Assembly: GCA_026168605.1 (NCBI GenBank)
Contig: JAPFDX010000020.1
Coordinates: 17,939-81,938, forward strand
Length of the DNA stretch: 64,000 bases
Direction: 5' to 3'
From: Roseburia sp.
Lineage (GTDB): Bacteria; Bacillota; Clostridia; Lachnospirales; Lachnospiraceae
Below, one piece after another: positions 54,292 to 63,059 of the stretch (position 1 is its first letter; the number at the start of each line of letters is the position of its first letter). The position numbers were made by a program, and so were the translations under genes. The notes beneath the pieces are model-generated. The model ran no database searches. It was given only the letters and a program-made list of their open reading frames with translations, and was not told where the DNA came from.

Positions 54292-54333
54292 GAAGCTGTT
54301 AGACTTTATGAAAGTAAAAGAAAGGACATTTTT

Positions 54334-55071
54334 ATGTTACGTTTGATTCTTGTAGCTCTGTTTCTTGTGTTATTTCTGGTTCTGGGGATCCCGGTTCTCG
54401 CCGTCGAGTGGGTGCTCTCGAAATTCCGCCCCTACGCCGCAGACTTAAGCCAGCTTCGCATGGTACAGTGGGCGTTTAAGGTTATTTTGTTTCTCTCCGG
54501 CGTCAAACTGACGGTCATCGGCGAGGAGCTTGTTCCAAAGGATGAAGCCGTGCTCTACATCGGAAACCACAAAAGCTTTTTCGACGTCCTCATCACCTAC
54601 GCGCGCTGTCCGCGCCTGACCGGGTACGTCTCAAAGGAATCCATGAAAAAAGTGCCTCTGCTCTCCATCTGGATGAAGCGCCTGCACTGTCTGTTTTTAA
54701 ACCGTGATGATATTAAAGAAGGGTTAAAGACGATTCTCGCCGGAATCGAGAATATTAAGAATGGAATCTCCATGTGCATCTTCCCGGAGGGAACGCGAAA
54801 CACAACCGATGAGCTGATGCTTCCATTTAAAGAGGGAAGCTTTAAGATGGCGGAAAAGACCGGATGCGCGATCGTGCCGATGGCGATCACGAACTCTGCG
54901 GAGATCTTCGAGAACCATCTGCCCCGCATCAAATCCACACACGTCATCCTGCAGTACGGCGCTCCCATCTATCCCAAGGAGCTTGACAAGGAGACGCGAA
55001 AAAAAATCGGCGCACACTGCCAGAATATCATCCGGGAGATGCTGGAGAAGAATGCGGAGGAAGTGCACTGA
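54334..55071 (+). CDS. plsC: 1-acyl-glycerol-3-phosphate acyltransferase
   Basis: A 245-residue enzyme with one N-terminal hydrophobic helix. NHKSFFD gives the acyltransferase HX4D motif and FPEGTRNT the second motif. It acylates lysophosphatidic acid to phosphatidic acid at the membrane. GAAAGGA precedes the ATG. It is the only plus-strand gene in the window and is convergent with murF; a perfect GAGTGGGC/GCCCACTC hairpin at 55076-55095 separates the two. Confidence 0.93.
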   Translation: MLRLILVALFLVLFLVLGIPVLAVEWVLSKFRPYAADLSQLRMVQWAFKVILFLSGVKLTVIGEELVPKDEAVLYIGNHKSFFDVLITYARCPRLTGYVSKESMKKVPLLSIWMKRLHCLFLNRDDIKEGLKTILAGIENIKNGISMCIFPEGTRNTTDELMLPFKEGSFKMAEKTGCAIVPMAITNSAEIFENHLPRIKSTHVILQYGAPIYPKELDKETRKKIGAHCQNIIREMLEKNAEEVH

Positions 55072-55075
55072 CAAG

Positions 55076-55095
55076 GAGTGGGCAACTGCCCACTC
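55076..55095. terminator. Hairpin between convergent plsC and murF
   Basis: Perfect 8-bp stem GAGTGGGC/GCCCACTC with a four-base loop, covering the murF stop. No T-run follows on either strand, so it may stall or protect transcripts and not terminate them fully. Confidence 0.45.
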
Positions 55096-56515
55096 AGTCA
55101 GACGTCGATGTCAATGCCTCCACAATCTTTGCATAGCCCATAAAGTGCGACGCCTTCACCAGAATCGTGTCCCCGCTTCTGCGGTACGCCAGAAGTTCAC
55201 GGGTCAGGGTTTCCTGATCCTCACACTCACACACCCTGGTCGCAGGGCTGCATCTCTTCACCTCCGCTGCAAGCGCTGCCGACAGCGTTCCCGTGCAGAA
55301 CAGTGCGTCAATCTGTTTTCCCGCAAAGTGTCTGCCGACCATCGCGTGAAGTTCTCTCTCATCCGCTCCCAGTTCTCCCATATCTCCGAGCACCGCAATC
55401 TTTCTGCCTGCCGCCCCCGCCAGAACATCAATGGACGCTTTCATCGAGACTGGATTTGCGTTATAGCAGTCGTCGATGATCGTAATGCCATCCTTCTCGA
55501 TGAGGTTGCTTCTGCCGCTGATGGTACGCACTGCCGCGATGCCACGCTGCATCTCCTCCACCGTGAGGGACATCTCTCTGCCGACGCAGACCGCCGCAAG
55601 CGCATTGTAGACATTGTGTGCTCCCACAAGCGGAATCTCCGCCACAAAGCTCTCGTCTCCCATATGGATCACGGCGTGCGTGCCCGCAAGCCCCACCGTG
55701 TGCACATCGGTCGCATAGACCTCCTTCTCTGCCAGAAGCCGCTCTCCCTCCTCATCCGCAAAACGCACCGCCTCTTTCCCGATGCCGTAGAAAACTACCG
55801 ACTTGCCGTTCACCGTCTTTTTCCTGGAAAGTTTGTCGTCGTCGCCGTTTAAGACCACGGTCCCGCCCGGCGCAAGATGCGCGAAACTCTCCGTCTTTGC
55901 CTTTAAGATGCCATCGCGCGTTTTTAAATTTTCCAGGTGGCAGAGTCCGATATTGGTGATCACGCAGATGTCCGGCTGTGCCATATCCGCCAGACGATCC
56001 ATCTCACCAAACTCGGAAATCCCCATCTCAAGCACCGCCACCTCGTGCTCCTTTCGGATCTTAAAAATCGTCAGGGGAAGCCCGATCTCATTATTCAGGT
56101 TTCCCTCGGTCTTTAACACGCGGTACTTCTGCTCCAGCACGGACGCGATCATTTCCTTCGTGCTCGTCTTGCCGACGCTCCCGGTAATCCCGACAACCGT
56201 AACGCCCAGCGCACGCCTGTAATATCCGGCTAGCTGTTTCATCGCCCACTCCGCGGACTCCACCAGAATATAAGGTCCTGCCGCATCGGTGAGCAGACGC
56301 TCCGACAGGACAGCCAGCGCCCCTTTTTCAAAAACGGACGGGATGAAATCGTGTCCGTCCACACGCGTCCCCTTAATGGGGATAAACAGACAGCCCGGCT
56401 CTGCCAGACGGCTGTCGATCACGACGCTGCTCACCGCACAGTGCCGTTTCTTCGGATCGCCAATGTATTCGCCGCCACACGCGCGCACGATATTTTCCAA
56501 TGTCATATGTTCCAT
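55094..56515 (-). CDS. murF: UDP-MurNAc-tripeptide--D-Ala-D-Ala ligase
   Basis: A 473-residue ligase: SSVVIDSRLAEPGCLFIPIKG start, ATP-loop VVGITGSVGKTSTKEM, and the IDDCYNANPVSMK strand, all in the MurF order. It adds D-Ala-D-Ala to the wall precursor. The ATG at 56515 has GAGG nine bases before; ddl, which makes the substrate dipeptide, is directly upstream and overlaps by a few bases in its stop. Confidence 0.97.
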   Translation of the reverse strand: MEHMTLENIVRACGGEYIGDPKKRHCAVSSVVIDSRLAEPGCLFIPIKGTRVDGHDFIPSVFEKGALAVLSERLLTDAAGPYILVESAEWAMKQLAGYYRRALGVTVVGITGSVGKTSTKEMIASVLEQKYRVLKTEGNLNNEIGLPLTIFKIRKEHEVAVLEMGISEFGEMDRLADMAQPDICVITNIGLCHLENLKTRDGILKAKTESFAHLAPGGTVVLNGDDDKLSRKKTVNGKSVVFYGIGKEAVRFADEEGERLLAEKEVYATDVHTVGLAGTHAVIHMGDESFVAEIPLVGAHNVYNALAAVCVGREMSLTVEEMQRGIAAVRTISGRSNLIEKDGITIIDDCYNANPVSMKASIDVLAGAAGRKIAVLGDMGELGADERELHAMVGRHFAGKQIDALFCTGTLSAALAAEVKRCSPATRVCECEDQETLTRELLAYRRSGDTILVKASHFMGYAKIVEALTSTSD

Positions 56516-56519
56516 AGCT

Positions 56520-57575
56520 CTATTCCTCATATCTGCGAAGGGAAAGTGCGATCAGTTTCTCACAGAGCTGGTAAAAATTCATCCCCACCACCAGTGCCTC
56601 CTGCGGGAGCAGACTCGTCGGCGTCATGCCCGGAAGAGTGTTTACCTCCAGACAATAGATCCGGTTATCCCTGCCAAGCAGGAAATCCGAGCGGGAATAG
56701 GTGTCAAGCCCTAGAACCTGCGCCACTCTCCTGGCATACTGCTGCATCTCCTCCGTCAGCGCAGGGGAAAGCTCTGCCGGACAGGTCTCCACCGCGCTTC
56801 CCGCCTTGTATTTATTCTTGTAATCGTAAAAGCCCTCCACCGGTGCGATCTCAATCACAGGAAGCGGCTCACCGTCGATCACGCCGACCGAGAACTCTCT
56901 CCCCTCGATAAACTCCTCGACGATCAGTTCGTCCTCCAAACGGAACGCCTCCGCCAGCGCTGCTGCAAACGCATCCTCCGTGTGCACGATCGAGACGCCG
57001 ATGCTTGAACCGCCGCGGCACGGCTTTACCACGCACGGCAATGTCAGCCCAAGTTCTGCCACACTTTTTGCATCCTCGCCTCTTTTTAAGGAAATACCGT
57101 TCGGTGTTGGAATCCCGTTCATGCGGAAGATCTGCTTCGCCAGCCCTTTATCCATCGCAAGGGCGCTGCCCAGATAATCGCTGCCCGTGTAGCGGATGCC
57201 AAACAGATCAAACGCCGCCTGGATCCTGCCGTCCTCCCCGTTCTCTCCGTGCAGAGCCAGAAAAACGACGTCTGCCATCTGGCACAGTGCGATGACGTTC
57301 GGTCCGAAGAAATTGTCGGACTGGTCCTTTCGCATCGCCCGAACCTTCGCGAGATCCGGCGCGGTCTCCGCAATTCCCGAAACCCTGACGCTTACCTCCT
57401 CCCCCCGCTCAAAAATTCCAGCAAGATTCTCCTCTTTCTCTCCATATCCCATAAAAACATCCAGTAAAATGACCTGATGTCCGTTTTCTCTCAATGCTTT
57501 CGCAACCGTCTCCCCCGTCTTAAGGGACACGTCGCGCTCTGTGCTAAGACCTCCGGCTAACACAACTATATTCAT
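56520..57575 (-). CDS. ddl: D-alanine--D-alanine ligase
   Basis: A 351-residue ATP-grasp enzyme: VLAGGLSTERDVSLKTG, ALHGENGEDGRIQ, LPCVVKPCRGGSSIGVSI and EVNTLPGMTP follow the Ddl pattern. It joins two D-Ala for the wall. Upstream, TATACT at 57614-57619 and a poor -35 may be its promoter. Partner of murF. Confidence 0.96.
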   Translation of the reverse strand: MNIVVLAGGLSTERDVSLKTGETVAKALRENGHQVILLDVFMGYGEKEENLAGIFERGEEVSVRVSGIAETAPDLAKVRAMRKDQSDNFFGPNVIALCQMADVVFLALHGENGEDGRIQAAFDLFGIRYTGSDYLGSALAMDKGLAKQIFRMNGIPTPNGISLKRGEDAKSVAELGLTLPCVVKPCRGGSSIGVSIVHTEDAFAAALAEAFRLEDELIVEEFIEGREFSVGVIDGEPLPVIEIAPVEGFYDYKNKYKAGSAVETCPAELSPALTEEMQQYARRVAQVLGLDTYSRSDFLLGRDNRIYCLEVNTLPGMTPTSLLPQEALVVGMNFYQLCEKLIALSLRRYEE

Positions 57576-57731
57576 GGTATCTGTTCTCCTTCACCAAATT
57601 TTTCTCGTTTTATAGTATACCTTTTTTCCTGCCGTGGCAAGGCAAAACCCTGTTTTTCATCAAATGTACACACCCTGCCGTGCACAGCCCCCGCATGACC
57701 CTCTCCTCCTTTTTTCTCCCGTCTGCCGGTT

Positions 57732-58061
57732 TTATGGTGTGGTACCCTCTGTGATCTCCAACAGCCATAAAAAGAGCTGTCTCGCCAGCAGATCATTCCC
57801 CTTAATCATACTCCCATACCGATAGATTTCATTCCTGATTTCTTCCTTTCCCAGTTTCCCCATCTTGAGGAAAATATGCTCCAATACATGAAAACGTACC
57901 TGATTACAATCACATATATGCTCAATATGCTCCATAAACCACCGGTTCTCCTGCATCACGCGAACCAGAGACTCGCTCCGTTCCAGTTTTTCTCCTGCTT
58001 CCTGCTTTCCTGTTTCCTGATTTCCTGCTTCCTGATTCTTTTGTTCCGTTAAATGATTCAT
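57732..58061 (-). CDS. Small protein with in-frame 15-base repeats
   Basis: A 109-residue protein of unknown function. After the start MNHLTEQKN, three QExGx units (QEAGN, QETGK, QEAGE) come from a 15-base tandem repeat at about 57995-58039. The rest is helical (ENRWFMEHIEHICDCNQVRF, then LARQLFLWLLEI). A TATAAT box lies upstream at 58097-58102 with a 9-bp inverted repeat around it. No family recognised. Confidence 0.5.
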   Translation of the reverse strand: MNHLTEQKNQEAGNQETGKQEAGEKLERSESLVRVMQENRWFMEHIEHICDCNQVRFHVLEHIFLKMGKLGKEEIRNEIYRYGSMIKGNDLLARQLFLWLLEITEGTTP

Positions 58062-58204
58062 TTTCTTTTGTCTGTCACACGGGCTGTGCAACTACGATTA
58101 TAAGTTATTTTGCAGCACTGCACAGCCGCATTACGCGCAGAGCCTACGCGCTATGCAGATATAGGTCCCAAAAAACAGTAAACAAAAGTGTGCTTCTATG
58201 TCAC

Positions 58205-58237
58205 AAAAAGCGGCGGGATGTCGCCATCGCCGCCGCT
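58205..58237 (-). terminator. Terminator of hpf
   Basis: AGCGGCGG/CCGCCGCT stem with a 13-base loop, followed on the minus strand by TTTTTG; the loop can form a further small pairing. About 30 bases after the hpf stop. Confidence 0.85.
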
Positions 58238-58266
58238 CTTTTTCTCACACATACAGCACAATTCTC

Positions 58267-58800
58267 CTAATATTCCGGTTCGATCAGACCGTAAGTATGA
58301 TTGCCTTTTCTCTTGTATACAACATTTACCTCTTCCGTCTCTGCATTGATAAATACAAAGAAATCGTGTCCCAGCAACTCCATCTGCACGCACGCGTCCT
58401 CCGCGTACATCGGCTTCATGGAAAACTTCTTGCTGCGTGTGATCGTGATCTCCTCATCCTCCTCCGGCACGGAATCAAGAAATTCCTGCTTGAACACAGA
58501 CGAGGCATTCTGCTGTCTGGTCACCAGCTTTGTCCGGTATTTCTTTAACTGACGCTCTATGACTTCCTCCACCAGGTCAATGGATACATACATATCGTTG
58601 CTCACCTGCTCGGAACGCACATAATTACCCTTCATCGGGATCGTAACCTCAACCTTCTGCCGCTCCTTCTCAACACTCAGCGTAACATAGACATCTGTCT
58701 CCGGTGTAAAATACTTCTCCAGCTTATTCAGCTTGTCCTCAACTGCCGCCTTCAGACCCTCAGTCAACTCGATATTTCTTCCTGTAATCTTGATTCTCAT
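58267..58800 (-). CDS. hpf: Ribosome hibernation promoting factor, long form
   Basis: A 177-residue long HPF: N-terminal domain with ITGRNIELTEGLKAAVEDKLNKLEKYF and C-terminal dimerisation domain with PMYAEDACVQMELLGHDFFVFINAETEEVNVVYKRKGNHTYGLIEP (read in blocks). It dimerises ribosomes in stationary phase. GGGGGGCAG precedes the ATG. Confidence 0.97.
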   Translation of the reverse strand: MRIKITGRNIELTEGLKAAVEDKLNKLEKYFTPETDVYVTLSVEKERQKVEVTIPMKGNYVRSEQVSNDMYVSIDLVEEVIERQLKKYRTKLVTRQQNASSVFKQEFLDSVPEEDEEITITRSKKFSMKPMYAEDACVQMELLGHDFFVFINAETEEVNVVYKRKGNHTYGLIEPEY

Positions 58801-58849
58801 GATGTCTGCCCCCCTCGTCGTTTATTTGATACAGATATATCATGTCTAT

Positions 58850-58877
58850 ATTATACCATATTTCTTTTTAATATCAA
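58850..58877 (-). promoter_or_regulatory. Strong promoter of hpf
   Basis: TTGATA (58877-58872), 16 bases, TATAAT (58855-58850) with a TGG extension. Start near 58843, 42 bases before the ATG. Confidence 0.75.
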
Positions 58878-58923
58878 GAAAATATGTGCAGTTTATATAA
58901 TTTTTTCAGAATATTTATAAATG

Positions 58924-60663
58924 CTATCCGAGGGTCAGCGCAAGGTACCCGTCTGTGGCTGCCGCCACCTCAGGCAGTCCCTGCGGCAGCCACAGCATAC
59001 CGCCCATCTGTCCGTGGCGCACACGGCACGTTCCACTCTCTGCCAGAAGCTGCGGCAGCACTGCCCCAAGCTTGTCCGGTTCCAGTGTCGTCTCCTCGAT
59101 TACCAGCAGATCACCGTCCTTTTCGTACAGCAGAAGATCCTGCGCACCGTCCGCCGCCGTAAGCAGCACGGCGCCGCCGTCCGCCCTTTCACAGAGCCTG
59201 ATCGCATATCCGACCGCTTCCGCATCCCACTGCACATAGCCGTCCCGCTGTAACTTCTCATCCCGCAGCTTTACATATTCCTGCGCTGTCAGCGGTTTTG
59301 TCTCATATGGTTCCTCGGCGGAAAGCGCCGTAAGCGTAACCTCCTGCTCTGCTCCGGTGTCTGCAAACGCAGCCACAAAGCCCAGCTTTTCATAGTAATC
59401 CATCAGCGTTTTCTCCGCCGGCGCCAGAAGGAGCGGCTGTCCGTAGTACTCCTGCGCAAATTTTAAAATCCGCGCCGCCAGTCCGCGTCCCCGGTATTCC
59501 GGCAGCGTCGCCACCGCATAGACATAGCGCGCATCCACATACTCCCCGCCGCAGAGGTAACACACCGGAAGAAAGCTTGCCATCGAGACGATCTTTCCGT
59601 CCTCATGGATCACGAGCATATTGTGGTCTGTCATGCGCTCCTGCATATAAAAATCAATATATTCCCGCTCATCGCCAAAACATTTTTGCCAGATATCCGC
59701 GATCTGTTCCCGCTCCGTCTCACGGTCCGCATACACGATCCCACTCTCGACCGCCACATATTTTTCCAACAGGATCTCAGGATAATAGGAAAGCTTCGCC
59801 TTGCGCAGTCCCAGATCCCCGGTGTCCTCCTCGCGGTTGACATAAGCATATTCCCCGCAGGCATGAAGGACAAACTGCTGGTTGATCATGGGATATGCTC
59901 CCTGCATATCCGGAAATGCCTTCTCAAAATGCACCACGAAAGTGTCGGAATTTAACGGCTCTCCCATGGAGAATGCGACGATCTCACCCTCTCTGCGCAG
60001 CACGCCGCCGGTAAGCCCCAGCTCCTTTCTGTGATCGAACGCCTCGTGAAGCACCGAAACCTCCTGCTCCATCTCCTCGTTCCACTTGTCCGAGCGCATT
60101 TTGATCCAGTTGTAAGTCATGGCACGACATTCCTCGAGATTGTCATCCGTGACCGGCTCATAACTCCACGCACCGCCGTCCTTAAACCGCGCGATGTGGT
60201 TTCGCTTGCCGTGCAGCTTCTTGCCCTTTAAATCTGCCAGCTTCTCCCTCGCATAAATATAGTCAAAATCATCCCGGTCTGCCTCCATCAGGAATCTGCC
60301 CGGAAACCACTCCGAAAGCTGCCGGCAGCTCTCCGCAGAGAGCGGCGCCATCCGGAGGGGCTGTCCGTCTTTTCTGCAGATCGCAAGAAGCTCCCCGACC
60401 GCCGCGCGCTTATCCCCCGCGCCGACCGGATAGGAATAGCAGTACTTCCCACCCTGCACCGAGCGGATGACGAGGCATCCGTAAATCTCCGCCACCGCGA
60501 CCTGATAAATCTTTCTCCAGATAAAATTATTCGCAAATGTATACTCGCAGGCATTCCAGTCATCCTCCCTGAATCTCTCATCCATCCATGCCTTGTCTTC
60601 CAGTGTTATCTCATGAAACTCCATATCTTTTGTTTGTACTCCTTCTATTACATATGATGACAT
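58924..60663 (-). CDS. DUF2156 plus GNAT acyltransferase fusion
   Basis: A 579-residue protein of two acyltransferase-fold parts. Residues about 15-290 are DUF2156 (LKGKKLHGKRNHIARF and YPMINQQFVLHACGEY), as in MprF-type lysyltransferases without the membrane part. Residues about 300-450 are a GNAT domain with ATLPEYRGRGLAARILKFA. The C-terminal 130 residues form a third domain. The start at 60663 follows AAAGGAA; an ATG 13 codons later is the alternative. A GTGAC-N3-GTCAC palindrome lies upstream. Confidence 0.85.
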   Translation of the reverse strand: MSSYVIEGVQTKDMEFHEITLEDKAWMDERFREDDWNACEYTFANNFIWRKIYQVAVAEIYGCLVIRSVQGGKYCYSYPVGAGDKRAAVGELLAICRKDGQPLRMAPLSAESCRQLSEWFPGRFLMEADRDDFDYIYAREKLADLKGKKLHGKRNHIARFKDGGAWSYEPVTDDNLEECRAMTYNWIKMRSDKWNEEMEQEVSVLHEAFDHRKELGLTGGVLRREGEIVAFSMGEPLNSDTFVVHFEKAFPDMQGAYPMINQQFVLHACGEYAYVNREEDTGDLGLRKAKLSYYPEILLEKYVAVESGIVYADRETEREQIADIWQKCFGDEREYIDFYMQERMTDHNMLVIHEDGKIVSMASFLPVCYLCGGEYVDARYVYAVATLPEYRGRGLAARILKFAQEYYGQPLLLAPAEKTLMDYYEKLGFVAAFADTGAEQEVTLTALSAEEPYETKPLTAQEYVKLRDEKLQRDGYVQWDAEAVGYAIRLCERADGGAVLLTAADGAQDLLLYEKDGDLLVIEETTLEPDKLGAVLPQLLAESGTCRVRHGQMGGMLWLPQGLPEVAAATDGYLALTLG

Positions 60664-60690
60664 TATATGATATTCCTTTCTGAATATACT

Positions 60691-60703
60691 GTGACCCGGT
60701 CAC
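60691..60703. promoter_or_regulatory. GTGAC-N3-GTCAC palindrome before the DUF2156-GNAT gene
   Basis: A perfect 5-bp-arm inverted repeat about 30 bases before the gene start, next to a TATATT box. It could be an operator for an unknown factor. Confidence 0.3.
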
Positions 60704-60739
60704 ATTCCGGACGGGAACACCAGAGCGCTTTGTAAAGCG

Positions 60740-61606
60740 TCACAGATACGGGCTGTTGCACGCCATGTGCCGCGCTTCCCCCGGCGTACAGCCATACCGC
60801 TCCTTAAACATCCGGTAGAAAAGCTTCTGGTTAAAAAAACCGTGGCGCTCCAAGATCTCCTGCACACCCTCATCCGTGTGCAGAAGATCCTGATAAATAT
60901 GATTGATACGCACCTGATTGACGTACCGGATAAAAGAACTTCCCGTGTTCTGCTTAAAAAAGCGGCAGAAATATTCTTTATTTAAGCCCAGCTCATCCGC
61001 CGCCTCCTGCAACGTGATCTCCTCCTGATAGTGCTGCTCCACATAGTCGCAGATTCTCTCCAGACGTTCCATATTTCCGGTTTTTGCAACCGTGGCAGAC
61101 AGCGTCACCGGGGTGCCAAAATGCTCGATGAGGCAGGCAAGAATATTTAACACAAGCGCCGTGCTCTTCAGCCGGTACGTCTTTTTCTGGTTGACATAAA
61201 GCACTGTCAGCTCCTTCAAAAAAGAACACAGTCTGTCGTAAGCCTCCTGCTGATCTCCCGTCAGCCGCTGTCCGACGCACCAGATCTCCATCGGTTCCAC
61301 ATCACCCAGATAGCGCCGCAAAAGCTGTCTGGAGACATGGATACAGATTCCCATCGTCTGCGGCAGTTCATAGATCACTTCGTGCACCTTCGCATAGTCC
61401 ATCACGATCGCGTCCAGCGGATTCAACTCATACCGCTTGCCCTCCATGCTGACGATCGCATGACCGTTTAAAATATATAAAATCTCCAGTTCCCTGTGCC
61501 AGTGAAACGGAGAGTTGTGGTTCATCGTCACAAAGCGGATATCAAACCCTGTATCCGGCGTGAGAACCACATTTTCATAGGTATTGTCGCGTTCTATCCC
61601 CGTCAT
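60740..61606 (-). CDS. AraC family regulator with cupin sensor
   Basis: A 288-residue regulator. The N-terminal cupin has HNSPFHWHRELEILYIL (metal/ligand histidines) and about residues 190-288 hold two AraC helices (LQEAADELGLNKEYFCRFFK and FNQKLFYRMFK). Sugar or metabolite sensing is typical. Its target is unclear; the GNAT gene is directly downstream. Confidence 0.88.
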   Translation of the reverse strand: MTGIERDNTYENVVLTPDTGFDIRFVTMNHNSPFHWHRELEILYILNGHAIVSMEGKRYELNPLDAIVMDYAKVHEVIYELPQTMGICIHVSRQLLRRYLGDVEPMEIWCVGQRLTGDQQEAYDRLCSFLKELTVLYVNQKKTYRLKSTALVLNILACLIEHFGTPVTLSATVAKTGNMERLERICDYVEQHYQEEITLQEAADELGLNKEYFCRFFKQNTGSSFIRYVNQVRINHIYQDLLHTDEGVQEILERHGFFNQKLFYRMFKERYGCTPGEARHMACNSPYL

Positions 61607-61821
61607 TTTCGCCCTCTCATTTTCTTTCCTTACGGCTACAATATAGTATTTTCTTCCTTTTTTTGTAATCTGTCAAGTCAATATCACCCAACTTTTCACT
61701 AATATTATATCTGGTTTCCCACGCAGATATCCGCTATCATCATACTTGTCAGATGACAAAACCTAACGCAAACAAACAAGAAAAACCAGAAAGAGGAAAT
61801 GAACCTCCTCGCAAAAGTATG
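61607..61821. other. Gene-free stretch upstream of the AraC gene
   Basis: Together with the repeats at 61822-61905 this is a 303-base gap. It is AT-rich and contains a TTGACA box (minus strand, about 61676) without a well-placed -10, and an isolated TATAAT near 61710. I see no gene or RNA in it. Confidence 0.4.
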
Positions 61822-61864
61822 AAACCGCAGTGACCGGATATCCGAAATCCAGTCGCCGCGGTTT
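61822..61864 (-). terminator. Nested hairpin, possible terminator of the 61910 gene
   Basis: AAACCGC/GCGGTTT outer arms and an inner GACTGGAT/ATCCGGTC stem (one G-T pair). Followed on the minus strand by CATACTTTTG, a short T-run. It lies after hairpin repeat copy 2. Confidence 0.5.
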
Positions 61865-61868
61865 TATT

Positions 61869-61905
61869 TTGACATAAGAGTGGCTCGCGAAGCGTGTCGC
61901 TCGTT
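61869..61905. repeat. Dispersed 37-base hairpin repeat, copy 2
   Basis: Same 37-base unit as at 51611-51647 with three transitions; two of them lie in the left stem arm and change base pairs to G-T on the plus strand. It lies four bases after the 61910 gene's stop codon, in an intergenic region. Confidence 0.7.
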
Positions 61906-61909
61906 ATTT

Positions 61910-62569
61910 TTACTCTGCTTTCATCGCATGGTACCCAATGCACACCGTCCAGACATATGCCAGCGTTTTAGGTATCATCAACATTCCAATGACCGGAACG
62001 ATATCGGCAAACAATACTACCGGCAAATAGAATCCAAAGCTGATCACGATCGTCAGCCACATATTCTTAAATAATTTGTCTCCATTTTCCCGGGAACTTT
62101 TATAAAAGAGCACTATGATCAAAATTCCCATGATCGTAAATGGAATATTTCTATAAATAGCCCAGGCGAGCGGAGAATCCGCGCTTGTCCAGGCATTTTG
62201 CGGGAATAGGCACAGCAAAATCCTTAACGCCGCCAATCCATACACAGATACTGTATAGAAATTCTTACCTTCCACATGGTATCTTACGCGCCAGACATAA
62301 TATAAGAGAATATAAAATACCGTCATTGTAATGGATGTGATAAACTTGCCAATTCCCAGTGCGAACGTGTAATGTTCCAATCCCGTTGTACATAATGCAA
62401 CCGCTCTTGGTATTAAATGGAATGAATCTCCCAGTCCAAGCACAACCGCCATGATTCCAAACAGTTTATACTGCTTATTTCCATGGCTTTTGACAATCAT
62501 AAGGATCCCCAGTGTAATCACCCCTATGAGATAACAGGTATCGAACACGGTTTCAACAACTGCCTGCAT
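61910..62569 (-). CDS. Seven-helix membrane protein of unknown function
   Basis: A 219-residue protein with about seven helices and a GDSFHLIPR motif after the second helix. AT-rich compared with the housekeeping genes nearby. It follows the smaller membrane gene by 19 bases and is likely in the TetR-controlled operon. I do not recognise the family. Confidence 0.6.
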   Translation of the reverse strand: MQAVVETVFDTCYLIGVITLGILMIVKSHGNKQYKLFGIMAVVLGLGDSFHLIPRAVALCTTGLEHYTFALGIGKFITSITMTVFYILLYYVWRVRYHVEGKNFYTVSVYGLAALRILLCLFPQNAWTSADSPLAWAIYRNIPFTIMGILIIVLFYKSSRENGDKLFKNMWLTIVISFGFYLPVVLFADIVPVIGMLMIPKTLAYVWTVCIGYHAMKAE

Positions 62570-62588
62570 AAATATACCTCCTTAAACT

Positions 62589-62996
62589 TCAATCAGAATA
62601 ACAACAATAATGTTTCATAAAATTGATCCCGGCTCCAAACAATGCAGTCCCTAAACCAGAGTAAAAAACTGCGATCACAACGTCCGGCAATAAATTCAGA
62701 GCCCGTATCGTCACACCCAGCGTGATCATAAATGCCATAATGATAAATGCCGGTATGTCAAAAAAATTCCAAAAATATTTCTTTTCGCTTCCGTAGCCCT
62801 TGATTCGGGTGGTATGTTTTATCACCAGTTTTCGAAAAACCATGAGCCAGAATACGAAAAAGATTGCCACCGAACATACTATATTCAAAATATGGATATG
62901 CCCGGCATATGAAATAATCCCAATTCTCAGGATGTTAAATCCTGCAATCATCCAGACGATGCCGGCAATGAATAATAATGTTTTACTTTTGACCAT
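62589..62996 (-). CDS. Four-helix membrane protein of unknown function
   Basis: A 135-residue protein with four helices and a short cytoplasmic loop (KGYGSEKKYFWNFFD). Start 62996 has AGGAGGTTT; an upstream in-frame ATG at 63041 would cross the operator. The operator TGAAC-N3-GTTCA lies 22 bases before the start, so it should be repressed by the adjacent TetR protein. Confidence 0.6.
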   Translation of the reverse strand: MVKSKTLLFIAGIVWMIAGFNILRIGIISYAGHIHILNIVCSVAIFFVFWLMVFRKLVIKHTTRIKGYGSEKKYFWNFFDIPAFIIMAFMITLGVTIRALNLLPDVVIAVFYSGLGTALFGAGINFMKHYCCYSD

Positions 62997-63017
62997 TGAA
63001 ACCTCCTGTTTTAAATT

Positions 63018-63030
63018 TGAACATTGTTCA
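63018..63030. promoter_or_regulatory. TetR operator 2 (TGAAC-N3-GTTCA)
   Basis: TGAACATTGTTCA, sharing TGAAC-N3-GTTCA with the autoregulatory site at 63637-63657. It lies just before the membrane-protein gene. Confidence 0.65.
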
Positions 63031-63059
63031 GTTTGGTTCAAAAACTATCCCACTCTGTT

